Assembly (NCBI GenBank): GCA_003223935.1
Contig: QHXQ01000048.1
Location: forward strand, 1 to 48,899
Origin: Acidobacteriota bacterium
Lineage (GTDB): Bacteria > Acidobacteriota > Blastocatellia > Pyrinomonadales > Pyrinomonadaceae
DNA: 48,899 nucleotides
Reading direction: 5' to 3'
Made by a program: the position numbers and the translations under genes
Notes under the pieces: generated by a model
The model's input: the letters and a program-made list of their open reading frames with translations, nothing else
Told to the model about the DNA's origin: nothing
Database searches by the model: none
Part shown: positions 1-9,500 of the stretch, piece by piece
Numbering within the stretch: the stretch's first letter is position 1
Layout of the letters: every line of letters starts with the position of its first letter

Positions 1-92
1 AACGCGCCGCGCAACACAGCGATACCGATCACGAATAGAGCCATCGGCGCTGACGTGCTAAATAGCTAAAGCGTTATTAAACCTAATTCATC

Positions 93-120
93 TTGATAAC
101 ACTACAAATCGGCGTATTAT
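93..120 (+). promoter_or_regulatory. Putative sigma70-type promoter of the HEAT-like gene
   Basis: A TTGATA box at 93-98 and a TATTAT box at 115-120 are separated by 16 bases. Both match the housekeeping consensus at five of six positions. The start codon at 171 lies about 50 bases downstream. This is a pattern match only. Confidence 0.45.
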
Positions 121-170
121 CTGGATACTTTCGGTTTCAGCAGTAGTTAAGCGCGGAGAAGAGATCGAAT

Positions 171-1001
171 ATGGTCTATATCGCGGGAATCATCACAATT
201 GCCTTAGCGGTCATGATCGTTTTACTGCTTTATCATTTCCGCTGGAGTCGAAACGCAATTGAGCGGAGTGCTGACATGGTACTACGCAATTACAAACTGC
301 GGGAAAGTGGTTTCAAAAGAATAAAACTGCTCCCAAAACTAATCAAGATTATCAATAATCCTCGGCTTGATGAAAAGCGACGGGTGGAAGCTCAAAAGCT
401 ACTTGAAGATGCCCTTTGGGGACGACATAACTATCCAGCCTCGGTTGCGGCTAAGGCCCTTCAGGATACTGGCTGGAAGCCCCAAACAGTGGAGCAAGCC
501 ATCGAATATTCCATTGTACTAGGTGACTTTTCGTATGTCGTAGCCGCAGGAGAGGAGGCGATCCCCTACCTAGTCAAAAAGGATCCTGACAACTACGTAG
601 TTCGCGAAGCTCTCGCGAGGATTGGTGGGCCTAGTACTATCGCTGCCCTTCACAAACACTTACAGGGTCTAATCAGGGGGAATTATACTGATCTAGTGGT
701 AAAACAGGCAAAGTGCCTAGCAAGGTTGGATCCAGACTTGGTCGCCAAAACAGCCTTAGAAAATATGAATGACCGTTCCGCCTCGTCTGCTGCCGCACTT
801 TGGGTTGTGCTAGACAATGTGTCAAGCCGCATACTTGAGCGGGTGCTTGAATTGAAGGACATACCAGTTTTTAGTGGAGGCGGATTTTATTTCTACGAAG
901 GCGAGGCGCACAAAATACCGACCAAACTGGAAGGCCATTTCTCAGTAGAGCGTCTTCGCTCGACTGCTCGAAGCATCCTCGATCAAAGATCGAATCGCTA
1001 G
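171..1001 (+). CDS. Membrane-anchored HEAT-like repeat protein, hypothetical
   Basis: The 276-residue product has one N-terminal membrane segment at about residues 4-22 (IAGIITIALAVMIVLLLYHF). The rest is soluble and helical, with repeated patterns such as 'AIPYLVKKDPDNYVVREALARIGG' in short form 'AIPYLVKK...REALARIGG' that resemble HEAT/PBS-lyase-like repeats. No catalytic motif is visible, so a scaffolding or binding role is inferred. The start is supported by the purine-rich GGAGAAGAGA eight bases or so upstream. The gene is visibly richer in A and T than the genes that follow, with codons such as AAA, ATA and CTA in frequent use. This suggests horizontal acquisition. A specific function cannot be assigned. 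Confidence 0.75.
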   Translation: MVYIAGIITIALAVMIVLLLYHFRWSRNAIERSADMVLRNYKLRESGFKRIKLLPKLIKIINNPRLDEKRRVEAQKLLEDALWGRHNYPASVAAKALQDTGWKPQTVEQAIEYSIVLGDFSYVVAAGEEAIPYLVKKDPDNYVVREALARIGGPSTIAALHKHLQGLIRGNYTDLVVKQAKCLARLDPDLVAKTALENMNDRSASSAAALWVVLDNVSSRILERVLELKDIPVFSGGGFYFYEGEAHKIPTKLEGHFSVERLRSTARSILDQRSNR

Positions 1002-1078
1002 CGGGCGCGCTTAACAATTCATTGAATCCGACGCCTCGATAGCATCGCTTTCATCGTCAGAGTTGGGGCGTTGCCCTG

Positions 1079-1107
1079 TTGACTCGCCTTTCGATTTGAC
1101 ATAGAAG
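1079..1107 (+). promoter_or_regulatory. Putative promoter of the NTF2-like gene
   Basis: TTGACT at 1079-1084 and TAGAAG at 1102-1107 are 17 bases apart, with the start codon at 1151. The -35 box is good (5/6) and the -10 box is weak (4/6). Confidence 0.35.
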
Positions 1108-1150
1108 ACTACTTGGTTCTGTCAAACTTCACAGCGCGGGAGTTGGCCCG

Positions 1151-1558
1151 ATGAGCGAGCAGAACGATGAGCAGCGAGCGGCCGATAATTTTCAGGTGGC
1201 GCAGACGGTGCGGCATCTAAACGACGAATGGGTGCGTGCGTTTGTCGGGCGCGATACGGCGACGCTCGAACGGATCATGGCGGAGGATTGCGTCTTCACC
1301 TATCCGCTTGAAGGCGACGACCGCGCACAGTTTATCGCCGACATCGAATCGGGCGAACTCACGGCCGAAGAGTTGATCCGCGATCACGTCAGCGTGCGCG
1401 TCTATGGGCAGACCGCCGTGCTGACCTGCCGCGATACGTGCCGTTGGCGTTACAAGGGGCGCATCATCGAGGGCCAGTACAGCACCATCCACGTCTATGC
1501 CGAGCGCGCGGGGCGCTGGCAGATCGTGACCGTGCAGGCTTGCCCCACCACACATTGA
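1151..1558 (+). CDS. NTF2-like / DUF4440 (SnoaL-like) family protein
   Basis: This 135-residue protein has the layout of the small cone-shaped NTF2-like fold. It opens with an amphipathic helix (VRHLNDEWVRAFVGRDTATL) and a segment 'LERIMAEDCVFTYPLEGD'. It ends in a strand-rich half with 'VRVYGQTAVLTCRDTCRWRYKG' in the pattern typical of DUF4440, and 'RAGRWQIVTVQACPTTH'. Family members are ligand-binding proteins or small enzymes such as ketosteroid isomerases, and some are polyketide cyclases. The substrate cannot be read from the sequence. The start has GGGAG about nine bases upstream. It appears to be a single-gene unit upstream of the YheT-type hydrolase. Confidence 0.85.
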   Translation: MSEQNDEQRAADNFQVAQTVRHLNDEWVRAFVGRDTATLERIMAEDCVFTYPLEGDDRAQFIADIESGELTAEELIRDHVSVRVYGQTAVLTCRDTCRWRYKGRIIEGQYSTIHVYAERAGRWQIVTVQACPTTH

Positions 1559-1682
1559 ACGAGCCGCGTCGGTCTCAAGCACACACGGCGCATTTGCTCT
1601 TCACCTTGCGGCGCGCATCTGTGTACAATGTGTTCATTGCGTGGCCGCGAGCATCCTCCGGCGCGGCCCGCGTTTAAAGGCG

Positions 1683-2810
1683 ATGAATCAAGCGGGCACG
1701 TTGTCAACAGCAACTGACATTCAAACTCCACCCGACGCGCACAGCGAAGCGCACTCGCGCCTGCGCGAGATCGAGCACACGCTCAAACAGAAACCTTTTC
1801 AGCCACATTCGCTCTTCACGAACGGGCACGCACAAACCATCGCCGCGTTCGCTTGGCCGCGCCGTCGTATTTTGCGCGCTGCCCGTCAAGATGAGGCGCG
1901 CACCTTCGAGGTCGAGCCGGGCGTGCGTGTGCTCGCGCATTGTCGTTGGCAGATAGACCGGCGCGCGCACCCGACGCTCATCGCCGTGCATGGACTCGAA
2001 GGTTCAAGCGAATCGAGGCACGTGCTCGGTACGGCGCATAAAGCTTTCGATGCAGGCTTCAACACGTTGCGGCTGAACCTGCGCACCTGCGGCGACACAC
2101 AACACTTAACGCCCACGCTCTATCATAGCGGCATGACCTGCGACCTGCTCGCCGTCGTCCGTGAATTGATCGCTAAGGACGGTCTCACAGATATTTTTCT
2201 CGGCGGCTATTCGCTCGGCGGTAACATGAGTCTCAAACTCGCGGGCGATGAGGGCGAGAGATTGCCGCGTGAGCTACGCGCCGTCTTCGCCGTCTCGCCG
2301 CCGATTGATCTGGCGGCTTGCGCCGAGGCGATCAGATGGCGCGCTAATTGGATTTATCAATACGACTTCCTGCGCCGGCTGCGTCGCCGCCTACGCATCG
2401 CACACAAGCTCTACCCAGACCGTTACGATCTACGTGCGTTGCATACGGTGCGCACTATTCGTGAGTTCGACGCTCGTTTCACCGCGCCCGCCGGCGGCTA
2501 CCGCGACGTGGACGACTACTACGCGCGCGCCAGTGCCCTGTCCCGCATCACGGATATACACCGCCCCACGCTCGTCATCCACGCGCAAGACGATCCTTTT
2601 GTGCCCTTCGCTTCATTCCGCGATCCGCGTCTGACGATCAATCCGTTCGTCATCCTGCTCACGCCGCCACACGGCGGGCATGTCGGCTTCGTCGCCGCCG
2701 ATGCGAACGGCCAAGAAGATCGCTTCTGGGCCGAGAACCGCGTCGTCGAGTTTTGCCAACTGGTCTTTGAAAGAAACAGAAGGCAGAAGACAGAAAGCAG
2801 TAGGCAGTAG
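1683..2810 (+). CDS. Alpha/beta hydrolase of the YheT family
   Basis: The 375-residue protein has the alpha/beta-hydrolase signatures in order: oxyanion region HGLEGSSESRHV, nucleophile elbow GGYSLGGN with the likely catalytic Ser, acid region HAQDDPFVP, and the catalytic His in GGHVGFV. The N-terminal HSLFTNGHAQTI is typical of YheT/UPF0017 proteins. These are presumed esterases with poorly known substrates. I prefer the ATG at 1683 over a GTG at 1641 because AAAGG lies just before it and the family usually begins near here. The last codons run into a heptamer repeat: the C-terminal residues NRRQKTESSRQ and the TAG stop are encoded by GGCAGTA-type repeat units. The native end has therefore probably been replaced. 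Confidence 0.88.
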   Translation: MNQAGTLSTATDIQTPPDAHSEAHSRLREIEHTLKQKPFQPHSLFTNGHAQTIAAFAWPRRRILRAARQDEARTFEVEPGVRVLAHCRWQIDRRAHPTLIAVHGLEGSSESRHVLGTAHKAFDAGFNTLRLNLRTCGDTQHLTPTLYHSGMTCDLLAVVRELIAKDGLTDIFLGGYSLGGNMSLKLAGDEGERLPRELRAVFAVSPPIDLAACAEAIRWRANWIYQYDFLRRLRRRLRIAHKLYPDRYDLRALHTVRTIREFDARFTAPAGGYRDVDDYYARASALSRITDIHRPTLVIHAQDDPFVPFASFRDPRLTINPFVILLTPPHGGHVGFVAADANGQEDRFWAENRVVEFCQLVFERNRRQKTESSRQ

Positions 2811-2857
2811 AAAGCAGTCGTGTCTTCACTGCCTTCTGCCTTCTACCTTCTGCTTTC
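2776..2857. repeat. Heptamer inverted-repeat element, GGCAGTA family (copy 1)
   Basis: Units such as GGCAGAA, GACAGAA, AGCAGTA and GGCAGTA repeat with period 7. After a short loop near 2815-2825 they are followed by the reverse-complement units (TGCCTTC). The left arm overlaps the end of the hydrolase gene and supplies its stop codon. Confidence 0.85.
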
Positions 2858-2931
2858 ATCCCTTGCACAGATGCGCCGCAAGGCAATAAGCTTGAAGGGT
2901 TGATGTTCCCGAAAGCAACACGGTTTTAGCC

Positions 2932-2955
2932 GGTCGCGCCTTGCGCGACCCTTTT
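2932..2955 (+). terminator. Hairpin with short T-run, just upstream of the CBS-protein start
   Basis: GGTCGCGC at 2932-2939 pairs perfectly with GCGCGACC at 2943-2950 across a CTT loop, followed by CTTTT. It is a plausible intrinsic terminator for the upstream hydrolase. It sits only nine bases before the next ATG, where a ribosome-binding site would be expected, so it may also act as a translational block. Confidence 0.55.
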
Positions 2956-2959
2956 GCAG

Positions 2960-4294
2960 ATGATCGCTCTCAACTTTTTGGCGCTCGTACTGTTGGTCTT
3001 AGCCAACGGCTTTTTCGTCGCCGCCGAATTCTCTCTGGTCAGCGTGCGCCGCGCGCGCGTCGAGACGCTCGCCTCGTCCGGCAATCCGCGTGCGCGGCGC
3101 GTCTTGAAGCTCGTTGACAACATCAACGCCTACATCTCGGCCACACAACTCGGCATCACGCTCGCCTCACTCGCGCTCGGTGCGATCAGCGAACCGGTCG
3201 TCGCACGGCTGTTAGCGCGTTGGCTCGCAGGCTTTTCCGAGACCGTGCAGCATGTCATCTCGTTCGCCATCATGCTGGTGACGATCACGTTCTTCCACAT
3301 CGTCTTCGGCGAACTCGTGCCCAAGCGACTCGCGCTCGAACGCGCCGAAGCGGTCGCGCTCGCCATCGGTTGGCCGCTCGACTTCTTCTATAAGATTTTT
3401 TACTGGCCCACGCGCATGCTGTTCTGGGTCGGCACGCAGATCGTGCACCTGTTGGGCTTGCGCGGCGAAGGCCGGCACGGCGCGATCTACACTGAGGCCG
3501 AGTTGCGCCAGTTGATCGATCAATCGCGCAAGGGCGGGCATCTGGAAGAGAGCGAGCAGCAGTTGCTCAATCGCATCTTCGATTTCGCCGACGCGGAGGT
3601 GCGCGAGGCGATGGTGCCGCGCACGGCTGTCGTCGCGCTGCCCTTCACCGCCACACTCGAAGAGGCCGTGCGCGCCTTCTGCGATCTCGGCTACTCGCGC
3701 CTGCCCGTCTATCGTGAACACCTAGACAATATCGTCGGCGTGCTTTTTATGAAAGAGTTGATGCCGTGTCTGCGCCGCATAGACGCGCGCGAGTATGACA
3801 TGGAGCGTCTGCTGCACCCGCCGCTCTTTGTGCCGGCCACAGCGCGGCTCGGCGCGGTGCTCGCGCAGATGCAGGCCGCGCGCCAGCATCTCGCCTTCGT
3901 CGTGGACGAGCACGGCGGCATCGAAGGGATCGTGACGCTCGAAGATTTGCTCGAAGAGATCGTCGGCGAGATCAATGACGAGTACGACGAAGAGGTGCGC
4001 GCACAGATCATCCTCGACGGCGACACGTATTTGCTCGACGGCATGTTGGCCGTGCGCGACGCCAATCGCCAGTTCAAAACCTTGCGCATCCCCGAAGACG
4101 GCGGCTACACGACGCTCGCCGGTTTCCTGCTCGCACGCGCCGGCCGCATCCTGCAACAGGGCGAGACGGTCGAATACGAAGGCGCGCGCTTCACCGTCGA
4201 GCGCGTGGATCGCCATCGCATCCGCCGCATCCGCTTCAAACCCGCGCCCGTCGCCACGAGTAGCAGTGACGAAGCAGAAGAAACGGCCGCTTAA
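2960..4294 (+). CDS. CNNM/HlyC-CorC family membrane protein with CBS pair
   Basis: The 444-residue protein matches the DUF21-CBS-CorC/HlyC architecture. An N-terminal transmembrane domain (DUF21, about residues 1-185) begins FLALVLLVLANGFFVAAEF, the classic start of the family. A CBS pair follows (about 205-325, containing VPRTAVVALP and GIEGIVTLEDLLEEIVGEI). A C-terminal CorC_HlyC domain (about 345-425, with DGMLAVRDANRQF) ends the protein. Members are implicated in magnesium or cobalt efflux and are often mislabelled hemolysins. The ATG at 2960 is chosen over TTG at 2954. No Shine-Dalgarno sequence is visible because a hairpin occupies that position. Confidence 0.93.
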   Translation: MIALNFLALVLLVLANGFFVAAEFSLVSVRRARVETLASSGNPRARRVLKLVDNINAYISATQLGITLASLALGAISEPVVARLLARWLAGFSETVQHVISFAIMLVTITFFHIVFGELVPKRLALERAEAVALAIGWPLDFFYKIFYWPTRMLFWVGTQIVHLLGLRGEGRHGAIYTEAELRQLIDQSRKGGHLEESEQQLLNRIFDFADAEVREAMVPRTAVVALPFTATLEEAVRAFCDLGYSRLPVYREHLDNIVGVLFMKELMPCLRRIDAREYDMERLLHPPLFVPATARLGAVLAQMQAARQHLAFVVDEHGGIEGIVTLEDLLEEIVGEINDEYDEEVRAQIILDGDTYLLDGMLAVRDANRQFKTLRIPEDGGYTTLAGFLLARAGRILQQGETVEYEGARFTVERVDRHRIRRIRFKPAPVATSSSDEAEETAA

Positions 4295-4390
4295 CCCACT
4301 CAACACTGCACAGTACAACGGCTCGTTACATCAGTTCAGCAGCGCAAGCTTCTCATCCTTATTCTGCTTGCGTGCGCGTTTCTGTTCCGG

Positions 4391-5632
4391 TTGTGGTTTG
4401 GTCTGTGTTCGGAGTTCTGGTTCGAGGACGAGAAGCAAATCTATCTGCTCGGGCTGAAGTTCTACGCGACCCGCGCTTGGCCTTACTTTGGGCCGGACGT
4501 AACGCCGTTCATACAGATTCCGGGTGCGCTGCAAGGTTTGCTTGTGGGGTTGCCCTTCTTCATTGCGCCCGTGCCGGAAGCCCCTTATGTATTGCTCAAC
4601 CTGCTGTCGTTTGCGAGTCTCTGCCTGCTCGCTTGGTACACGACGCGGCGGTTGCCGGAGATTCCATCTTGGATCGTCTGGGCGTGGCTGCTGACTGCGC
4701 CGTGGACGCTCGGTCTATCAACGCACGTGCTCAATCCGTCTTACGTGCTAACGGGCGGCATGCTCTTTTTCGTCGGCTTCCTCGAACTCTTTCCGCCGAC
4801 CAACAGGCAACTGATCAAGGCGCGCTTGGCGAGTTTCATGATGGGCTGCGCGCTCTGTTGGGTCATGCAGTTGCACATGTCTTGGGTCGCGCTCGTGCCG
4901 TTCGTACTCGTCGCGTTTTACTTACGCGCGCGAAGCGAGGGACGAAAAGTCTGGCGTGTGGCGCTGTGGTTCATGTCGGGCGCGCTCGTCACCGGCTCGC
5001 TGCTCGTGCCGACTTACTTGCGCTACGGCACGGGCGACACCAGCCAAGTCGTGCTCTTTAATCTGGATAATCTGCGCCACTATCCCAACATCATCGAGGG
5101 CATACTGGGGCGCTTCCTCTCGTTCGCCCGCTTCGAGTTACCGCGCTTCATCGGCGGCAACACGCAGCAGCGCCTTGCGTTTGTCCGTGAGCACCTGTGG
5201 CTCGCGCCCTTTGTCCTCTTCCTCACTGCGGTTGGCATCATGCAACCTATCGCGCTGGTTGCGCTCTGGTTCAAACGCTGGCATGAACACAAGGACTGGC
5301 CCGCGATCAAATACTTGACGCTCGCCACCGTCCTGCTGCTCTACACGCTCTTCCTCTTCTCATTTCGCAAACCGCACTCGCACACGTTCTATGTGCTGCT
5401 GCCGCTGGCGATGATCTATAGCTTCTATTGCTGGAGTCCTTACCTGTAACGACGCGGCTGGCAAATCTTCGCTGCCGTCTTCCTCGGCTGCGGCCTCATC
5501 TTTCACACTGGTCTCGCGCTCCACAACCGCGCACGCATCTCGCTGTACACGAATCGTCAACTGCCGCAGGCCGCGCTGCAACAGAAGGATTATCACATCT
5601 TCGGCGAACGGCGCGCAGGCGCGCGATATTAA
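4391..5632 (+). pseudogene. Multi-pass membrane protein (glycosyltransferase-like), split by an in-frame stop
   Basis: The reading frame encodes about ten hydrophobic segments and an early FEDEKQIYLLGLKFY motif, reminiscent of polytopic GT-C glycosyltransferases. The frame stops with TAA at 5447-5449 after SPYL. The same frame then stays open for another 60 codons and reads RRGWQIFAAVFLGCGLIF, clearly another membrane helix, to a TAA at 5630-5632. A CAA-to-TAA change (Gln to stop) would explain this. The start is also unclear: the first TTG is at 4391, yet the first membrane helix (LLILILLACAFLFRLWFGL) begins upstream, and the frame is open back to the stop of the previous gene with no ATG or GTG. 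I call it a pseudogene. A sequencing error at 5447 is the main alternative. Confidence 0.7.
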
Positions 5633-5680
5633 TGCGCCGTTCACGTGTACATGTGCCAGACATTAAGGCTGTGCGTCAGC

Positions 5681-6502
5681 CTACTTCTTGAGTTTTTTGA
5701 GCAGGCGCGTGGCTTGATTGCGGGCGATGAGCGGGATGCGTTCGTCGTCGCTGAGATCGCTCAAGAGCGGGATGAGTTGCGCAGGGTCGGAGACTTCGTT
5801 GCGGTTCAATAACGATTCGAGACCGTTAAGCAGCTTGATCGAATCGGACGGTTGATATTGCCGCGCCACTTCGATCTCGAAGACGAACAACTGCTGATCG
5901 GCGATGCGCCGGTACTCGTTCGTCAGCGCGGCGGCTTGCGGGTTATGCGTCCAGTTGAACTCGGCTGTGCGTGTGTGCGCGCCTGCGGTCATGCGCAGGC
6001 GCATCGTGCCGAGGTGCGCCATCTGGCGCTCGGCTTGATAGTCTTCGGTCGAGTCGAGGAAGTTGAGCGCCGCCCATGCCGCAGCGATGCGCGCGAGCGC
6101 GGTTGATGAGATTTGAATCGGCTCGGTGAGCGGCGCATCGTCGTTCTTGCGCTCGAAGGTTATCTGCCCGCGCCCCGTCGCGTCGTGCTCGATCATGATG
6201 TGGTGCACGTAGAAATCGGGTTGGTTGAACTCGTAGTAGTAACGCACCGCATCGGTCGCTGGCGCGTGCGCCGACGCATCGTTTGAGGTCTGACTTTGCT
6301 GCGGTCGCTCGTTCGCTTTCTCCGGCGTGGGACTGGGGAGCGGCGTCGGCGTGGCCGCAGGCGGCGCGGCCGTTTTAGCCGTCGTTCTTGTGCTCGACCT
6401 GCGCTTGCTCGTCTTGCGTTGCGCTGTCGCAGACGTAACGAAAGCCGCGCTGGATAGACACAGCGCGGCGATCAGAGTGAAAAGTATTCGCCTGCACTTC
6501 AT
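5681..6502 (-). CDS. Secreted hypothetical protein
   Basis: The 273-residue protein begins with a signal peptide (ILFTLIAALCLSSAAFVTSATAQ, cleaved near residue 28). A low-complexity Lys/Arg/Ser/Thr then Ala/Pro/Thr linker runs to about residue 85. The folded part includes YYYEFNQPDFYVHHIMIEHD and WAALNFLDSTEDYQAE. I recognise no family. The start lies two bases after the smc stop, so it is almost certainly co-transcribed with smc, and translational coupling is likely. No link in function to SMC is evident. Confidence 0.8.
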   Translation of the reverse strand: MKCRRILFTLIAALCLSSAAFVTSATAQRKTSKRRSSTRTTAKTAAPPAATPTPLPSPTPEKANERPQQSQTSNDASAHAPATDAVRYYYEFNQPDFYVHHIMIEHDATGRGQITFERKNDDAPLTEPIQISSTALARIAAAWAALNFLDSTEDYQAERQMAHLGTMRLRMTAGAHTRTAEFNWTHNPQAAALTNEYRRIADQQLFVFEIEVARQYQPSDSIKLLNGLESLLNRNEVSDPAQLIPLLSDLSDDERIPLIARNQATRLLKKLKK

Positions 6503-6504
6503 CT

Positions 6505-9500
6505 TTACTCGAACCTGACCGAGACGAGCTTCGACACGCCCACCTCTTCCATCGTGACGCCGTAGAGCGCCCGCGCCGCTTCCATCGTGCGCTTGTTGTG
6601 TGTGATGACGATGAATTGCGTGTCGGTTGCCATCTCGACGATCTTCGCCGCGAAGCGCCCGATGTTCGCTTCGTCGAGCGGCGCGTCAACTTCATCCAAC
6701 AGACAGAACGGCGACGGATGATAACGGAAGATCGCGAGCACAAGGGCGAGCGCCGCCATCGCCTTCTCGCCGCCCGACAGCAACAGCACGTTTTGCAGCC
6801 GCTTGCCCGGCGGCTGCGCGACGATGTCTATGCCGGACTCAAGCAGATCATCCGCGTCAATCAGACTCATCTCGCCGCGCCCGCCGCCGAAGAGTTCGAG
6901 GAAGAGCGCGCCGAAGTTGCGATTGATCTCTTCGAAGGCGTGGCGGAAGCGTTCGCGCGAACGGCGCTTGATCTCGCGCAGCGCCTCTTCGGTCGAAGCG
7001 ATGCCGTCGGTGATGTCTTGGCGCTGCGTGGTCAGGAAGTTGAAACGCTCTTCGGCTTCGGCGAGTTCTTCGAGCGCCATCATGTTGACCGCGCCGAAAC
7101 CTTCGAGCCGCGCGCGCAACTCTTCGACCCGCGCCCGCCCTGCTTCCAAATCAAACTCAACATCCGGTTCATACGCCGATGCGATCTCTTCGAGCGACTG
7201 ATTGAGTTCCGTCGTACAAGTCTCGCGCAGATAATTGAGTCGCGCTGTTGCCTCCGCGCGACTGACTTCCATCGCCGCGCGTGCGTCGCGCGCCGCCGCC
7301 GCACGGTTGTGCAGTTCGGTCAACTCCAACGCCATCTCGTCGGCGCGGGCGCGCGCTTCCGTCAACTGCGCCGTGCACTCCGCAACCGCGCGCTCAAGCG
7401 TCACGCGCTCGTCTTCAACCGTGCCTGCGTTCTCTTCCGAAGCCGCAAGCGATTGGCGCAAAGCTGCAAGCTGCTCGCGCATCTCCGCGACCTCCATCTC
7501 GTGGCGCGCGAGCCGCGCCGCCAAGTCGGCCGCTTCCGTCTCCATGCGCCGCAACTCGGCCGCAGTTGCGCGCCGCCGCTCGGCCGCCGCCGCCGCCGCC
7601 GCACGCTGCGCACTCAACTGCTCGTTCTCTGTCTCGGCCGTGCGCCGTGCTTGCGCCAACAACTCAGTTACATCTGCAACCGCTTGTGTGGCCGCAAGCC
7701 GCGCCGCTTCGGCCGCTTCGGCCGCCGTCGTCTGCTCGGCGCGGCGCGCTGCGAGTTCCGCGCGCTCGGCTGCGAGTCGCGCCGCGTCGTCGCCGACGAC
7801 GCGCACGTGTCGCGCGGCCCGTTCGATCTCCTGCGTGAGTTGCCCGGCGTGTAATTCACGCGCGACCTGCTCGCGTTCGGCGCGGCCGAGCTGCTCGTTC
7901 AAAAGCATCAACGCATCTTCGAGCGCGACGAGTTGCGCGCGCGCAGCCGTGACGGAATCTTCCGCCGAGACGACTTCAGAGGTGAGCGCAGCAGCGCGCG
8001 TCTCAAGCTCGCGTATCTCGCGTTTGAAGGCAAGCAGTCCCGTGCCTTCCGCGACCGGCGCCGGCCCGCCCGCGCCCAAGAGTTGTCCGCCCGCAACCCA
8101 TTCGCCTTCTCCCGTCACGTACATCTCGCCTGTCGTCAGCGACAGCACGAGCGCTTGCTCAAGATCGCCGACCACACGCGCACTCATCTCGCGCGGCAAC
8201 GTGCGTTTGAGGATTGAAACGATCTCCGCCGGCGCGCCGAGCAGATGGCCGAGCCGAAGATCATCGTGCGCGCCACCATCCAACACACCACGCGTGTGCG
8301 CTTCATCTGCGCTCGCGCCTTGCAGGCCGGCGACCAGAAATGTCGCGCGCCCGGCGTTGTTCGCTTGCAGCCAAGCGGCGGCGCGCATGGCATCGTCGGG
8401 CGTCGGCACTAAGACGGTTTGCAGGTAAGCGCCGAAGACGCTCTCGACCGCGCGCTCCCATTGCGGCTCGACTTGCAGCATGTCTGCGAGCGTGCCGACG
8501 GCATGAAAACCGTCCGCGCCCGACTCGTCGGCCGCGCGCTCTTCCGAAAAGATGCGCTGCACGGCTTGCGAATAGAGCGCGCGTTGCGCATCGAGTTCCG
8601 AGAGCGTGTCGAGCCGATGACTGACGCGCGCGGCCTCTTCGCGGGCGCGCGCATATTCGGTCGCGGTCGCGGAGACGAGCGAACGCGCTGCCGTCACGCC
8701 TGCGCTTGCGGCTTCGCGCTCGATCAGCAACTGATCGAGTTGCGCGCGTGCCTGTGCGATCTCTGCTTGCAACTTCGCAGCCTGCGCTTTGAACTCTTCA
8801 TGCGCGGCGCGGGCGCGCTCGCCTTCGCGCGCAAGCCCTTCGGCTTGGAGCGCGAGCCGTTCGAGCGTCGCGTCGAGTTGGCGGCCCGTCTCATGCAGAC
8901 GTTCAGCGACGGCCGTGTGCGTCAACAGACTAGCGCGCGCCTCTTCGATCTGCTGCTCGACGGCGAACACTTCGGCGCTGCGTTGCGCATAAACCTCTTC
9001 CGCCTCTTGTAGCAAACGCGCGCTCGTCTCGCTCTCGTCATGCAACTGCGCGTCCCGTTCGCGCAAAGCTTCGCGCTCGTGCCCTGCGCTTTCGAGGCGC
9101 GCGCGCAACTGCCCCATCTGCGCCGCCACGTCCGCGATACGCCGCTCAAGCTCGCGCGCTTGCTCCTCTTTGTACGCGCGCTCGCGCTCGCGCCGGTCGT
9201 GCTGCAAGGCCGCGTCAGCGACGGAGGCGCGCGCTTCTGCCAAAGCCGCTTCGCACCCGCGCGCTTCAGTCGTCGCTAGTCGCGCATCCTCTTCGTGGCG
9301 CTCGACTGCTTCGGCGAGTTCGCGCTCCTGCTCTGCGGCGGCGGCGAGTTGCGCGCGCAAACTTTCGAGCGCAGCAGTCAACGCGCGTTCGTCCGCCGCA
9401 TAAACGCGACGCAGCAGTTCGCGCAACTCTTCGCGCTGTTGCCGGTAGCGCCGCGCCTTGGCCGCCTGACGGCGCAGGCTCCCGACCTGTCGTTCGATCT

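Noticed and set aside
6598..7854. Long plus-strand frames opposite smc
   Set aside because: They are Arg/Ala/Ser-rich shadows of the GC-rich smc coding strand, with no domain and no ribosome-binding site.
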